15,729 nucleotides of DNA from Rhizobium sp. (GTDB lineage Bacteria > Pseudomonadota > Alphaproteobacteria > Rhizobiales > Rhizobiaceae): assembly GCA_003527225.1 (NCBI GenBank), contig DPXQ01000116.1, forward strand, positions 2,608 to 18,336, written 5' to 3'. The first letter of the stretch is position 1. Each line of letters begins with the position of its first letter. Position numbers and translations under genes: made by a program. A model generated the notes under the pieces. It was not told where the DNA came from. It worked only from the letters and a program-made list of their open reading frames with translations, and made no database searches. Below are positions 6,026-13,767 of the stretch, piece by piece.

Positions 6026-6541
6026 ATGTCGGAACTCGGATTGAACACGATCAGCTTTGCAGGCCGCGCCGCTGCATCGAACCAGTTCAAGGCGATTTAT
6101 GCCGAGGGCATGGGCCTTGTCGAGGAAACGGCAGCCTATCTGGACGGATCGGGTCGCGCGGCTGCCAAGGTTCTTCCCCGCATGGCGTCCGTGCTCTATG
6201 CCGCCGAATCCATGCGGCTGACCACCCGCCTGATGCAGATGGCCTCCTGGCTTCTCCTGCAGCGCGCAGTCAACAACGGCGAGATGAGCCGTGATCAGGT
6301 TCTCTCCGAAAAGAGCAAGGTGCGCCTCGACGGCTTCAACGTCGACCGGACGGCACCAGGCTGGAACGATCTTCCGGAAGCCTTCCGTGACCTCGTCGAG
6401 CGGTCACTGCGCCTGCAGAACCGCGTTGCCCTGCTCGACCGCGAAATCTATCGTCCAGCCGAAGCTGCGATCGTTCCGGACAACGAAAACAGCGTCCAGG
6501 CGCAGTTGAATCTGCTTCGTACTGTTTTCAGCGGCAACTGA
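6026..6541 (+). CDS. rcdA: DUF1465 family protein, RcdA-like cell-cycle adaptor
   Basis: A 171-residue cytosolic helical protein of the DUF1465 family, whose studied member is Caulobacter RcdA. There RcdA works with CpdR and PopA to deliver the master regulator CtrA to ClpXP for degradation. The N-terminal half (about 20-90) carries the helical core with MASVLYAAESMRLTTRLMQM and ASWLLLQRAV. The second half holds SLRLQNRVALLDREIYRP, a conserved region of the family, and a polar tail. The start is supported by AGGGG at 6014-6018, 7 bases before the ATG. Two CtrA boxes lie in the 366 bp upstream, so CtrA may control its own degradation factor. The family call is secure; the adaptor role in this organism is inferred from homology. 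Confidence 0.9.
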   Translation: MSELGLNTISFAGRAAASNQFKAIYAEGMGLVEETAAYLDGSGRAAAKVLPRMASVLYAAESMRLTTRLMQMASWLLLQRAVNNGEMSRDQVLSEKSKVRLDGFNVDRTAPGWNDLPEAFRDLVERSLRLQNRVALLDREIYRPAEAAIVPDNENSVQAQLNLLRTVFSGN

Positions 6542-6567
6542 CGGCAGCCAGCGCAACATGAATTCAC

Positions 6568-6605
6568 AACCCGGCAATGCCAAAGGCATAGCCGGGTTTT
6601 TCTTT
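6568..6605 (+). terminator. rcdA terminator
   Basis: A long stem with a single A-A mismatch (AACCCGGC 6568-6575 and ATGCC 6577-6581 with GGCAT 6585-6589 and GCCGGGTT 6591-6598) continues into a T run ending at 6601. It starts 26 bases after the rcdA stop. Confidence 0.92.
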
Positions 6606-6623
6606 GCCCGCACGCGACAACGC

Positions 6624-6649
6624 AAAAAAGCCCGGACAAGCCGGGCTTT
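6624..6649 (-). terminator. rpmE terminator
   Basis: A perfect 9-bp stem (AAAGCCCGG 6627-6635 with CCGGGCTTT 6641-6649) and a 5-nt loop. Read on the minus strand it ends in six T residues (A run at 6624-6629). It lies about 28 bp past the rpmE stop codon and partly serves plus-strand transcripts too. Confidence 0.9.
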
Positions 6650-6677
6650 CTCAGAGAGCGATAGAACGCCGGAGCGA

Positions 6678-6899
6678 TTAGAGGCCGAGGCCGCCGAAAC
6701 GCTTGTTGAACTTCGACAGGCGACCGCCGCGGTCCATAAGCTGCTGGTTGCCGCCCGTCCATGCAGGATGGGACTTCGGATCGATTTCAAGGTTCATGAC
6801 AGCGCCTTCCGAACCCCAGGTAGAACGGGTTTCATATTCGGTGCCATCGGTCATGACCACCTTGATCATGTGGTATTCGGGATGGATGTCAGCCTTCAT
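6678..6899 (-). CDS. rpmE: 50S ribosomal protein L31
   Basis: Ribosomal protein of the large subunit that bridges 50S and 30S; 73 residues, normal length. The sequence [20 protein letters not shown], then SHPAWTGG and [12 protein letters not shown], is typical of alphaproteobacterial L31. It has no cysteine at all, so it is the zinc-independent form, as is usual in this group. AGGAAG lies 6 bases upstream of the start on the minus strand (6906-6911). It is transcribed alone, convergent with rcdA, each gene having its own terminator. The upstream region is shared with the divergent ABC transporter gene and contains an AT-rich tract near 6956-6968. Confidence 0.97.
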   Translation of the reverse strand: MKADIHPEYHMIKVVMTDGTEYETRSTWGSEGAVMNLEIDPKSHPAWTGGNQQLMDRGGRLSKFNKRFGGLGL

Positions 6900-7087
6900 A
6901 ATAATCTTCCTGCTGTGCCGGAGGGTCCATATGCCGCAATTGCGTCATCGGAACCTATTTAATAAATGAAGCCACAGTCCGATCAGGCCACGGCTTCCCA
7001 ATTCGATGCGGTGCCTATACATGAAGGGCACAAAGATAACAAGAGCCCAGACGCGCAAGCGCCGGAGCTGGACGGGAGAAGAGCCAA

Positions 7088-8890
7088 GTGTCCGAAGTAG
7101 CAGAGAACGAACAGAGGAAACGCCGGTCGTTGAAACCGCTTGCCCGGCTCCTTCCCTACCTGATGCGTTATCGGACAATGGTCGCCGCCGCATTGTTTTT
7201 CCTGGCCCTTGCCGCCGCGACCACGCTGGCCCTGCCCCTCGCCATCCGGCGCATGGTCGATCACGGCTTCAGCGCCGCCGACAGCGGCTTCATCAACAAC
7301 TACTTCGCCATGATGATACTCATGGCCGTGATGCTCGCGGTGGCGAGCGCCATGCGGTATTACTATGTGATCACCATCGGCGAGCGTGTTGTCTCCGACC
7401 TGCGGGAAGCCGTCTTTGCCCATGTGACGACGCTGTCGCCCTCCTTTTTCGACGTCAACCAGTCCGGCGAGATCGTTTCCCGTCTGACGGCCGACACGAC
7501 CCAGATCAAGTCGGCGGTCGGCGCCACCGCTTCGCTCGCGCTGCGCAATACGATCCTCTGTCTCGGCGCCATGGGCATGATGATCTATACCAGCCCCCGC
7601 CTTTCCGTTCTGGTATTGGCGGCGATCCCCATCATCGTCTTCCCGCTCGTCGGTTTCGGGCGTTCGGTGCGAAAGCGCTCTCGCGCCGCTCAGGATACGC
7701 TGGCTGCTGCCACTGCCTATGCGAGCGAGACCATTGGCGCCACCCGCACGGTCCAGGCATTCAACGGAGAGGCAGTGGCATCGGCCCGCTACAGCGCAGC
7801 CGTGGAGCAGGCCTATGATGCCGCGCGCACGGCGATCCGATCCCGCGCATTCCTGACCGGTTTTGCCATCACCCTCGTGTTCGGCAGTGTTGTCGCCGTT
7901 CTCTGGTATGGCGCGCAAAGTGTCTTGGCGGGCACTTTGACCGCAGGCACACTCGGCCAGTTCCTGCTCTATTCGCTGATCGCCGCAGGCTCGCTCGGCG
8001 CCCTCTCCGAAGTCTGGGGCGAACTCGCCCAGGCCGGCGGCGCTGCCGAGCGGCTGATGGAACTCCTGCATGAGGTGCCGGCGATCTCCGTTCCGCGAAA
8101 TCCGAAGAGCCTTCCGGACCCCGCACTCGGTCGCGTCGAATTCGCCGACGTGCATTTCGCCTATCCGTCGCATGCCAACAAATCGGCGCTGAGGGGTCTC
8201 ACATTCAACGTCGAGCCCGGCGAGACTGTGGCCATCGTCGGTCCGTCCGGCGCGGGAAAGAGCACCGTCTTTTCCTTGATTCTGAGGTTCTATGATCCGG
8301 TGACCGGCGCTGTCAGGCTCGACGGCCTCGACGCCCGCGAAGTCACCCCGCAAGCGCTTCGCTCACGCATCGCCATCGTGCCCCAGGACGTGACGATCTT
8401 CGCCTCGTCCATTCACGACAACATTGCCTTCGGCTCCCCCGGCGCGAGTCGGGAGGATGTGATCGCCGCCGCCGAGGCTGCCCAGGCGCGGGAATTCATC
8501 GACCGGCTTGAGAAGGGCTTCGACACGCCCGTGGGCGAGCGCGGCATCACCCTTTCGGGCGGCCAGCGTCAGCGGATCGCCATTGCCCGAGCGCTGTTGA
8601 AGAACGCCCCGGTCCTGCTTCTCGACGAAGCGACATCGGCGCTCGATGCCGAAAGCGAAACCCTGGTACAGAAGGCGCTCGATCGCCTGATGAAGGACCG
8701 CACCACCATCGTCATCGCGCACAGGCTTGCGACCGTCCTCAAGGCCGATCGTATCCTGGTTCTGGATGAAGGCCGCATTGCCGAGGTAGGCACGCATCAG
8801 AGCCTGATTCAGGAGGGCGGTCTCTACGCCAAGCTGGCGCGGCTGCAATTCGAAAGCGGCGCGCGCGAGTTCAGCGCAGCCGCGAAGTAG
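7088..8890 (+). CDS. ABC exporter, MsbA-related half-transporter (TMD-NBD)
   Basis: A fused membrane and ATPase subunit of 600 residues that would work as a homodimer in the inner membrane to export a lipophilic or large substrate. Residues about 25-320 hold the six-helix exporter domain. The nucleotide-binding domain has Walker A GPSGAGKST (385-393), signature LSGGQ (489-493), Walker B VLLLDEAT (509-516, catalytic Glu514) and the H-loop His545 in IAHRL. All ATPase residues are intact. It resembles the MsbA-related subfamily widespread in Rhizobiales rather than true lipid A flippase MsbA; the substrate is unknown. Translation starts at GTG 7088, since the in-frame protein begins SEVAENEQRKRRSLKPLARL and a purine-rich GGGAGAAGAG lies just upstream. 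It is divergent from rpmE (188 bp) and convergent with the FAD dehydrogenase gene 24 bp away, with no hairpin between. Confidence 0.95.
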   Translation: MSEVAENEQRKRRSLKPLARLLPYLMRYRTMVAAALFFLALAAATTLALPLAIRRMVDHGFSAADSGFINNYFAMMILMAVMLAVASAMRYYYVITIGERVVSDLREAVFAHVTTLSPSFFDVNQSGEIVSRLTADTTQIKSAVGATASLALRNTILCLGAMGMMIYTSPRLSVLVLAAIPIIVFPLVGFGRSVRKRSRAAQDTLAAATAYASETIGATRTVQAFNGEAVASARYSAAVEQAYDAARTAIRSRAFLTGFAITLVFGSVVAVLWYGAQSVLAGTLTAGTLGQFLLYSLIAAGSLGALSEVWGELAQAGGAAERLMELLHEVPAISVPRNPKSLPDPALGRVEFADVHFAYPSHANKSALRGLTFNVEPGETVAIVGPSGAGKSTVFSLILRFYDPVTGAVRLDGLDAREVTPQALRSRIAIVPQDVTIFASSIHDNIAFGSPGASREDVIAAAEAAQAREFIDRLEKGFDTPVGERGITLSGGQRQRIAIARALLKNAPVLLLDEATSALDAESETLVQKALDRLMKDRTTIVIAHRLATVLKADRILVLDEGRIAEVGTHQSLIQEGGLYAKLARLQFESGAREFSAAAK

Positions 8891-8914
8891 GAAAGATCCG
8901 GTGGGCGTTTTCGC

Positions 8915-10558
8915 CTATTGCCCAACGGCTCGTCCAGCGATCCGGCCCGAGAACAGACAACCGCCCAGAAACGTGCCTTCGAGCGCGTTGTAGCCATGCA
9001 TTCCCCCGCCTCCGAAGCCCGCCGCCTCGCCGACCGCGTAGAGGCCCGGGACCGGCTTGTTCTTGCTGCCGAGGACGCGTGCCGAAAGATCGGTATGCAG
9101 GCCGCCCAGCGTCTTGCGGGTGAGGATGTGAAGCCTGACCCCGATCAGCGGCCCGGCCTTCGGGTCGAGGAGGCGGTGCGGCCGGGCGGTTCGCATCAGG
9201 CGGTCGCCGAGATAGGCGCGTGCGCCACGGATAGCGGTCACCTGAATGTCCTTTCCGAAGCTGTTCTCCAATTCCCGGTCGCGTGCTTCTATCTGGTTGC
9301 GGATATGGCGGACACCGAGCCTGTACTCGCCGCTGATCTCATTCATGCCCGCGACCAGATCCTCGATCGTATCGCGGACCACGAAGTCCTCTCCTTTCTC
9401 CATGAAGGACTGGACGGGACCGGGCGGATTGCGGCCGATGCGCTTGAGGAGCAGGCGGATATCCTTTCCCGTCAGGTCGGGATTCTGTTCCGAGCCCGAG
9501 AGCGCGAACTCCTTCTTGATGATCGCCTTGTTCAGGATGAACCAACTGTATTCATGACCCCGCGCGCGGATCGCCTTGAGCGTTGCCAGCGTATCGAAGC
9601 CAGGCATCGCCGGCGAATCGAAACGGTTCCCCTCGGCGTCGCACCAGAAGGAAGACGGCCCGGGCAAAATGCGGATCCCATGATTCGGCCAGATCGGGTC
9701 GTAGTTTCTCAGGCCTTCGGTGTAGTGCCACATCCGGTCGCTGTTGATCACCTCGCCGCCGACGCTCTGTGCGATCGCCAGCATGCGGCCATCGACGTAA
9801 CCGGGTACACCGGAAACCATGGACTTCGGCGGGGGCCCAAGCCGCTCCACCGGCCAGTTCTTGCGCACCAGATCATGGCTTCCGCCGAGCCCACCGGACG
9901 AAACAATGACGGCGCCCGCCGATATCTCGAACTCTCCCACCGGCATGCGGCTGCTCGCTTTGCCCCGCACGGCAGCGTCGTCCTTGAGCACGATACCCTG
10001 AGCGCCGGTGACGGCTCCGTTCGTCAGAACCAATTGGTCGACCTGATGGCGAAGGCGGAAAACGATCCCACCTGTCTCCTCAGCCGCCCGTGCGCGGCGG
10101 ATGAACGGCGCCAGCACCGCCGGACCCGTGCCCCAGGTGATATGGAAACGCGGCACGGAATTGCCGTGCCCATTGGCAAGCGCACCGCCCCGCTCGGCCC
10201 ATCCGACCACGGGAAACCAGCGCACGCCCTGCCTGTGCAGCCACTCCCGCTTCTCTGAGGCGGCGAATTCAAGATAAGCTTCGGCCCACTGGCGGGGCCA
10301 GTAGTCCTCGTTCCTGTCGAACCCGGCCGATCCGAACCAGTCCTGCCGGGCCAGCTCGTAACTGTCGGAAATCCGCATGCGCCGCTGTTCCGGGCTGTTG
10401 ACGAAGAAGAGACCGCCGAGCGACCAATGCGCCTGCCCGCCAAGATTCTGCTCGCCCTCCTGGTCGAGAACGCACACCTTGAGGCCGCGATCCGCTGCTT
10501 CCGTCGCCGCGACAAGCCCGGACAAACCGGCCCCGACCACCAGAACATCGTAATCCAT
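8915..10558 (-). CDS. FAD-dependent dehydrogenase, KsdD-like (fumarate reductase/succinate dehydrogenase flavoprotein fold)
   Basis: A 547-residue soluble flavoprotein predicted to oxidise or reduce a C-C bond next to a carbonyl. The N terminus carries the dinucleotide-binding fold VVGAGLSGL (Gly9, Gly11, Gly14) and QNLGGQAHWSLGGLFF. The C terminus has the FAD-binding end of the family, GLYAVGEAAGFGGGGMHGYN followed by GTFLGGCLFSGRIAG. Length and these motifs fit the group annotated as putative FAD-binding dehydrogenase related to 3-ketosteroid dehydrogenases; the substrate cannot be told. The start at 10558 is chosen because it gives the Rossmann fold at once and has GAGGGGGGAG upstream; the frame is open for another 57 codons of unrelated sequence. 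It is the last gene of the minus-strand series, 82 bp after the OmpA/MotB-like gene, with an inverted repeat in the gap. Confidence 0.9.
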   Translation of the reverse strand: MDYDVLVVGAGLSGLVAATEAADRGLKVCVLDQEGEQNLGGQAHWSLGGLFFVNSPEQRRMRISDSYELARQDWFGSAGFDRNEDYWPRQWAEAYLEFAASEKREWLHRQGVRWFPVVGWAERGGALANGHGNSVPRFHITWGTGPAVLAPFIRRARAAEETGGIVFRLRHQVDQLVLTNGAVTGAQGIVLKDDAAVRGKASSRMPVGEFEISAGAVIVSSGGLGGSHDLVRKNWPVERLGPPPKSMVSGVPGYVDGRMLAIAQSVGGEVINSDRMWHYTEGLRNYDPIWPNHGIRILPGPSSFWCDAEGNRFDSPAMPGFDTLATLKAIRARGHEYSWFILNKAIIKKEFALSGSEQNPDLTGKDIRLLLKRIGRNPPGPVQSFMEKGEDFVVRDTIEDLVAGMNEISGEYRLGVRHIRNQIEARDRELENSFGKDIQVTAIRGARAYLGDRLMRTARPHRLLDPKAGPLIGVRLHILTRKTLGGLHTDLSARVLGSKNKPVPGLYAVGEAAGFGGGGMHGYNALEGTFLGGCLFSGRIAGRAVGQ

Positions 10559-10587
10559 CACTCCCCCCTCAGCGCCCCCGATTACCT

Positions 10588-10601
10588 TTACGAGCACGTA
10601 A
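10588..10601. promoter_or_regulatory. TTACG-N4-CGTAA inverted repeat upstream of the FAD dehydrogenase
   Basis: A perfect 5-4-5 inverted repeat, 29 bp upstream of the dehydrogenase start on the minus strand. The half-site spacing is that of CRP/FNR-family sites, but the half-site sequence is not the FNR or FixK consensus. It could give this gene its own control inside the series. Confidence 0.25.
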
Positions 10602-10640
10602 GAGACAACACAACCCTTTGCGTTCGGAGTCTGGAGATGT

Positions 10641-11672
10641 TCACCGCTCTGTGAGCTTGAGTTCGATGCGACGGTTTTGCGATCTGGCTTCGACGCTGTC
10701 GCCTTCGGCAATCGGCTGGTATTCGCCAAAGCCGGCGGCCACGAGCCGGTTCGAAGGCACGCCTTGGGAAATCAGGAACTTCACGACCGATATCGCACGC
10801 GCCGCTGAGAGTTCCCAGTTGTCGGCGTATTTGCCGGTTCCGGCCAGTTGGACGTTGTCAGTGTGCCCATCGACGCGCAGCACCCAATTGATCTCCGCGG
10901 GAATCTCCTTGGCGAGATCAAGAAGAGCAGTGGCAAGCTTGGTCATCTCGACCCGGCCCTCGGGATTAAGCTCGCTGCCGCCCGACGGGAAAAGCACTTC
11001 CGACTGGAACACGAAGCGGTCGCCCACAATGCGGATATTCTCGCGATCGGAGAGGATCTCCCGCAATCGGCCGAAGAAATCGGAGCGATAACGATTGAGT
11101 TCCTGCACCCGTTGGGCCAGCGCGACATTGAGCCGGCGCCCCAGGTCGGCAATCTTGGTCTGCGAGGACTGATCTTTCGCTTCGGAAGCCTGCAGCGCCT
11201 CTTCGACAGCGGCAATCTGCGCCCGCAACGCCGCAATCTGCTGGTTCAGCAGTTCGATCTGGCTCATCGCCCGGGCGCTGACCTGCTGTTCCTCGTTGAG
11301 TTTTTCCGTGAGTGTTCCGATCTGGTTGTTCGCCGTTTCGACCGATCCGGCCCCCGATGCCAGAAGCTGCTGCAACCGGCTGCGCTCGCTTTCAGACGTC
11401 GCAAGGGACGACTGCAAGCTTGCCAAGGTGTCCTCGAGATCCTGCTTGCCGCTCTTTTCCAGTGCCAGCAACTGCGTCAGTTCGGCGATCTGGCTGTTGA
11501 GGCGGTTGAGCACTTCGTCCTTACCGGAAATTTCCCGGCTGAGAATGAACTGCGCCAGAACGAAGACAGTCAGCAGGAACATGATCGCGAGAAGCAGCGT
11601 GGAGAGCGCATCCACGAAGCCAGGCCAATAGTCCACGCCTCTTTCGCGGCGGCGATTGCGCGCTAGGGCCAT
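10641..11672 (-). CDS. MotB/TolR-like stator protein with coiled coil and OmpA peptidoglycan-binding domain
   Basis: A 343-residue inner-membrane protein predicted to anchor an ion-driven channel to peptidoglycan. One transmembrane helix lies at about residues 22-44. Asp21 in FVDALSTLLL stands at its cytoplasmic edge, where MotB, TolR and ExbD have their proton-carrying aspartate. A glutamine- and leucine-rich coiled coil of about 145 residues (45-190) follows, far longer than the plug region of MotB. The OmpA-C-like domain (about 215-340) has GHTD (269-272), the LSAARA motif with Arg292, and SQNRRIEL. The gene starts 3 bp after the stop of the channel gene, so the two are a pair. Flagellar MotB is less likely because no flagellar genes are nearby. 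Confidence 0.9.
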   Translation of the reverse strand: MALARNRRRERGVDYWPGFVDALSTLLLAIMFLLTVFVLAQFILSREISGKDEVLNRLNSQIAELTQLLALEKSGKQDLEDTLASLQSSLATSESERSRLQQLLASGAGSVETANNQIGTLTEKLNEEQQVSARAMSQIELLNQQIAALRAQIAAVEEALQASEAKDQSSQTKIADLGRRLNVALAQRVQELNRYRSDFFGRLREILSDRENIRIVGDRFVFQSEVLFPSGGSELNPEGRVEMTKLATALLDLAKEIPAEINWVLRVDGHTDNVQLAGTGKYADNWELSAARAISVVKFLISQGVPSNRLVAAGFGEYQPIAEGDSVEARSQNRRIELKLTER

Positions 11673-11675
11673 GGG

Positions 11676-12710
11676 CTATTTACCCCCGCCGATCTTGTCG
11701 TTCAGGCGGTCGAGCGTCTTGCGCATGGCGCGGGCATCTTCCTGCTGCGCTTCGATCCAGTCGCGGAGCATCTGCTGCTCGTTGCGCATGTTCTTCACCA
11801 ACCCCTGGATGCCTTCCGCGAGACCGGCGACGGCGGCGACGGAACGATCGCTGTTGGCGCCGGCCTGCTGGGTGGTCAGCTTGTGCAATTGCGCGACCAG
11901 CCGCTTCAGATCGTCGGAGGTCACTGCCGAGGGTTCGCCCGGCGCGATCATGTCGGACCCGACATCGGTGACCGAGGAGAGCCAGTTTTCCAGTTCTGTA
12001 TAGAAGCGATTCTGGGCACGCCCTGCCTGCAGGTCGAGAAAGCCGAGGATCAACGATCCGGAAAGACCGAGAAGCGAGGACGAAAAGGCGGTTCCCATGC
12101 CGCTCAGCGGACCGGACAAGCCGTTCTTCAGCGCCTGGAGAACGTCGTTGCTGTCACCGGAGGCGGGATCGAGCGACTGGATCACCGAACTGATCGACCC
12201 GATGGTTCCCAGCAGACCCCAAAACGTCCCGAGCAACCCGAGAAAGACGAGAAGACCGATCAGATAGCGGGACGTATCGCGCGACTCGTCGAGCCGGGTC
12301 GCAATGGAATCGAGTATGGAGCGCAGCGCCGTCGTGGAAATCGCCACCTCGCGCCGCCTGCCGATGAGCGAGCGCATCGGCGCAAGCAGGCGCGGATCGC
12401 GACCGACCTTGCCTGCGTCCCCGGCAGCGCGGAAGGAATTGAACCAGCGCACCTCCGGCCTCAGCGCCAGCACGTGGTTGAAAACCAGGATGATGCCGAT
12501 GGCGAGTACGCCGAGAATGAGGCCGTTAAGGCCCGGATTGGTGATGAAGGCCGCATGGGCCTGCCGGTAGAGAATGGCGGTGATGAAACCGACGATGATC
12601 AGAAAGATCAGCATCGTTGTGAAGAACGGCATGGGGCTCGACAGCTTGTGGCCGTATTCCCCCGTGCCGGCCTCGGCCGCTTCCAAATCCGCCAGCTTCA
12701 CCTTCGCCAT
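11676..12710 (-). CDS. MotA/TolQ/ExbB-family proton channel subunit
   Basis: A 344-residue inner-membrane protein with four hydrophobic segments (about 27-48, 57-82, 148-172, 203-226). The third holds GLLGTFWGLLGTIG and the fourth GMGTAFSSSLLGLSG, the two glycine- and threonine-rich pore helices of MotA/TolQ/ExbB proteins. The family forms pentamers around a dimer of the MotB-like partner and uses the ion gradient to drive rotation or push on the envelope. A cytoplasmic tail of about 115 residues, helical and charged, follows. The downstream gene encodes the partner, with a 3-bp gap. The upstream gene is suhB at 103 bp; the gap contains a GC-rich inverted repeat (CCGCCG...CGGCGG). The target of the motor is unknown. 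Confidence 0.9.
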   Translation of the reverse strand: MAKVKLADLEAAEAGTGEYGHKLSSPMPFFTTMLIFLIIVGFITAILYRQAHAAFITNPGLNGLILGVLAIGIILVFNHVLALRPEVRWFNSFRAAGDAGKVGRDPRLLAPMRSLIGRRREVAISTTALRSILDSIATRLDESRDTSRYLIGLLVFLGLLGTFWGLLGTIGSISSVIQSLDPASGDSNDVLQALKNGLSGPLSGMGTAFSSSLLGLSGSLILGFLDLQAGRAQNRFYTELENWLSSVTDVGSDMIAPGEPSAVTSDDLKRLVAQLHKLTTQQAGANSDRSVAAVAGLAEGIQGLVKNMRNEQQMLRDWIEAQQEDARAMRKTLDRLNDKIGGGK

Positions 12711-12813
12711 GTCGTCCTCAACCTTCCGGAATCTCGCTGCCGGAGGCTAGTGGAAAATTACGACGAATTGAAGGGGAAAGCCGCCGGTCGGACAACGCGG
12801 CGGTGGATAGCGC

Positions 12814-13614
12814 TCAGGCTTTCGGCAACGGTCGGGCGATGACTTCGACCAGGGCCTTCTGGATATACTCGTTTCCGGCAACGACCCCGCCGGAGGAAAG
12901 AATATCCGTTCCGCCGCTCACATCGCTGGCAAAACCGCCCGCCTCGCGGATGAGGATCAATCCCGCCGCCATGTCCCAGGAATTGAGATCCGTCTCCCAA
13001 TAACCGTCGAACCGGCCCGCTGCGACATAGGCGAGATCCAGCGAGGCCGCCCCCATGCGCCGGACACCCGCGACTTCGCCCATGACGTGCCGCAGTTCGA
13101 CGAGGAATTTGCCGTGGTTCTTCTTGCCGAGATGGGGAATGCCGCAAGCAATCACGCAGTCGGAGAGCGCCTTGCGCGCGGCAACCCGGATACGACGATC
13201 GTTGAGGAAGGCGCCGCCGCCGCGCTCGGCGGTGTAGAGCTCGTCCGTCGCCGGATTGAATATGACGCCGGCAACGATTTCACCGCTGCGCTCGAGGGCG
13301 ATGGAGACGGCGAACTGCGGAATCCCGTGCAGGAAATTGGTGGTGCCGTCGAGCGGATCGACGATCCAGCGATGGGCTCCGTCGGTGCCCGTGAGTTCCT
13401 CGGTCTCCTCGCCGACGAAACCGTAGGTCGGGCGCGCCTTCAGGAGTTCTTCCTTGACGATCTTTTCCGCCTTGAAATCCGCCTGCGACACGAAATCACC
13501 AGGCCCCTTTACCGAAACCTGCAGGTTCTGGACCTCGCCGAAATCCCGCGATAGCGACTTCCCGGCCTTCAGCGCGGCCTGGACCATGACATTTAGCAGA
13601 GCAGAACGGGCCAT
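12814..13614 (-). CDS. suhB: inositol-1-monophosphatase, SuhB-like
   Basis: A 266-residue Mg2+-dependent phosphatase of the inositol monophosphatase superfamily, expected to hydrolyse myo-inositol 1-phosphate; in E. coli SuhB also binds the rRNA antitermination complex. Metal-binding residues are visible: Glu69 and Glu70 in GEE, the WIVDPLDGTTNF motif (Asp86, Asp89) and Asp214 in SWDMAAG. Length is normal and all motifs are intact. Start 13614 is preceded by AAGGAA on the minus strand. The 153-bp gap from the DUF4010 gene shows no clear promoter. The symbol is used for similarity; whether the role is inositol metabolism or RNA-related is not shown. Confidence 0.93.
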   Translation of the reverse strand: MARSALLNVMVQAALKAGKSLSRDFGEVQNLQVSVKGPGDFVSQADFKAEKIVKEELLKARPTYGFVGEETEELTGTDGAHRWIVDPLDGTTNFLHGIPQFAVSIALERSGEIVAGVIFNPATDELYTAERGGGAFLNDRRIRVAARKALSDCVIACGIPHLGKKNHGKFLVELRHVMGEVAGVRRMGAASLDLAYVAAGRFDGYWETDLNSWDMAAGLILIREAGGFASDVSGGTDILSSGGVVAGNEYIQKALVEVIARPLPKA

Positions 13615-13767
13615 ATGGCTATTTCCTTGAAATTACGGCGAAGCGACCGGATTGCGGCGACCGAGACGGCACTATGCGGATCGCGAGGATTGATTGGCGG
13701 GTTCAAGACCACAAAAATCGCCTGAATTCAAGGGGCATGCCGCCTTACAGACCCGAGCGAGCCCCGC

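Noticed and set aside
10641..12710. A Zorya-type defence system, because ZorA/ZorB are MotA/MotB-like
   Set aside because: No ZorC, ZorD or ZorE-like gene is next to the pair; the neighbours are suhB and an FAD dehydrogenase, and the surroundings look like core genome.
13615..13767. Possible terminator or promoter between the DUF4010 gene and suhB
   Set aside because: Only a 5-bp GAGCG/CGCTC hairpin without a T run and no convincing -35/-10 pair could be seen.
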